A DNA stretch of 64,000 nt, taken from the NCBI GenBank assembly GCA_964514395.1, contig CAZEQK010000014.1:1-64000 (forward strand), given 5' to 3'. Shown piece by piece: positions 63,216 through 64,000 of this stretch; the first letter of the stretch is position 1; each line of letters opens with the position of its first letter. This DNA is from CAZEQK01 sp964514395 (GTDB taxonomy: Bacteria > Bacillota > Bacilli > Tepidibacillales > Tepidibacillaceae). A program made the position numbers and the translations under genes. The notes under the pieces are model-generated. The model had not been told where the DNA came from and searched no databases. It saw only the letters and a program-made list of their open reading frames with translations.

Positions 63216-63265
63216 GTAAAAAAACCCGAATTAAGGATTTTTCAAGTGTCCAAAATTCGGGTTAT
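63216..63265 (-). terminator. Intrinsic terminator of the M42 peptidase gene
   Basis: AACCCGAATT/AATTCGGGTT stem followed by TTTTTTTAC on the minus strand. It lies about 60 bases after the gene's stop. Confidence 0.75.
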
Positions 63266-63320
63266 AGCTTAAGGAATACATCCATTTTTATCAAACTATT
63301 TTTTGAGTACAAAATTATGC

Positions 63321-64000
63321 CTAATCAACCATCTCAGTACTTAGTAAATATCCATACACTAGTTTAAAGGTTTGTTCTAAGGAACTTTTATGGGTTCTTT
63401 CATGGGAGTGAGATGCTGCTATACCCGGTCCAATCAATCCATGCTTCACATCAACACCAGCCCTTAATGCAGCACTTGCATCAGAGCCATAATATGGATA
63501 GATATCTACCTTATAGTTCAATCCTAGTTCCTTAGCCAGAGTAACTAATTTTTTTCGAAAGCCAAAATGATATGGTCCAGAAGAATCCTTGGCACAGATT
63601 GATACACAATATTCATCTGTCATTTGACCTTCACCAATTGCCCCCATATCAACCGCTAAAAATTCTACGGTCTGCTCAGTTATATTTGAGTTAGCTCCAT
63701 AGCCTATTTCTTCGTTATTACTAATAATAAAATGTGTCGTAAAGGGAAGTGTAACATTCTGTTCCTTTAGGTATTTTATAGCTTCTAATAAGACGGCAAC
63801 AGATGCTTTGTCATCTAAATGCCTGGTTTTAATAAATCCACTCTCTGTTACCTCTTCACGTGGATTAAAGCTTACAAAATCTCCGACTTCAATCCCTAGC
63901 TTTCTAATCTCATGATCATCTATTACCTTTTGATCTAAACGAACAACCATATTTTCTTCGCTTCGTTCTAATTTATCGCTATCCTTATAAACGTGAACAG
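63321..64000 (-). CDS. M42-family aminopeptidase, partial at the right edge
   Basis: The C-terminal part of a co-catalytic zinc aminopeptidase/endoglucanase-like protein. The frame is open up to base 64000, so the N-terminus is outside. Visible motifs: LDDKASVAVLLEAI (bridging Asp), FIISNNEEIGYGAN (catalytic Glu pair), AVDMGAIGEG (Asp), GSDASAALRAGVDV and AASHSHERTHKSSLEQT (His). In the family about 350 residues; about 226 are here. Preceding residues VHVYKDSDKLERSEEN are continuous with the family. Confidence 0.9.
   Translation of the reverse strand, partial: VHVYKDSDKLERSEENMVVRLDQKVIDDHEIRKLGIEVGDFVSFNPREEVTESGFIKTRHLDDKASVAVLLEAIKYLKEQNVTLPFTTHFIISNNEEIGYGANSNITEQTVEFLAVDMGAIGEGQMTDEYCVSICAKDSSGPYHFGFRKKLVTLAKELGLNYKVDIYPYYGSDASAALRAGVDVKHGLIGPGIAASHSHERTHKSSLEQTFKLVYGYLLSTEMVD

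Overview
This is an AT-rich, low-GC Gram-positive chromosome segment, most likely from a spore-forming Bacillaceae-type organism. The evidence is strong AGGAGG-type ribosome sites with frequent GTG and TTG starts, a perR/bcp/gsaB neighbourhood known from Bacillus, a CotF-like spore coat pair, small YrzI-like peptides, T-box leaders, an Agr-type quorum-sensing locus and TRAP-TAXI transport. The genus cannot be fixed from the sequence alone. There are no rRNA or tRNA genes and no CRISPR array. A run of exactly 100 Ns (50783-50882) inside a tandem repeat is a scaffold gap.

Layout. 0.1-16.4 kb is mostly housekeeping: a family 18 glycosidase, perR (with two changed metal ligands), nth, a cobalamin adenosyltransferase, a 2-hydroxyacid dehydrogenase, bcp, a DUF421/DUF421/DUF4363 membrane operon, paired fluoride channels (crcB), fumarase, gsaB and a lone glutamate synthase large subunit. 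16.4-20.1 kb is an accessory patch: a 24-residue ORF with its own promoter and terminator, a 2.5-kb element bounded by 46-bp inverted repeats and TA dinucleotides (Xre regulator, membrane proteins, DUF3139, no transposase), then two copies of a short-peptide plus YrzI-like ORF module. 20.1-35.7 kb holds a YfhP-like hydrolase, an aminotransferase, superoxide dismutase, an alanine/glycine symporter, a sigma-factor-like protein without region 4, a three-gene catabolic operon (SDR, fumarylacetoacetase-like, LarA-like), trmB and several phosphoesterases. Two copies of a dispersed two-hairpin repeat lie at 22.0 and 28.1 kb.

35.7-39.1 kb is a serine-synthesis operon (class V aminotransferase and serA) behind one promoter and two T-box leaders in series. 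39.3-41.8 kb is a ThDP enzyme operon with GAF and STAS-like partners. 45.7-47.8 kb is an Agr system in the order agrC-agrB-agrD. Its autoinducer precursor uses Ser instead of Cys in the predicted ring, and agrB appears to start at a non-ATG codon. 48.8-49.5 kb holds small coat-like proteins. 50.4-51.0 kb is a 102-bp tandem repeat interrupted by the gap. 51.1-59.1 kb is a TRAP-TAXI transporter operon with two binding proteins and a near-consensus sigma-54 promoter, next to a sigma-54-dependent two-component system whose kinase carries its own solute-binding domain. The last 5 kb holds a MerR/TipAS regulator, an ABC exporter trio and a partial M42 aminopeptidase that runs off the right edge.

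Most operons are on the minus strand and separated by clear intrinsic terminators. The most unusual content is the Agr locus, the transposon-like element beside the peptide array, the structured dispersed repeats, the sigma-like protein and the TRAP/two-component region.
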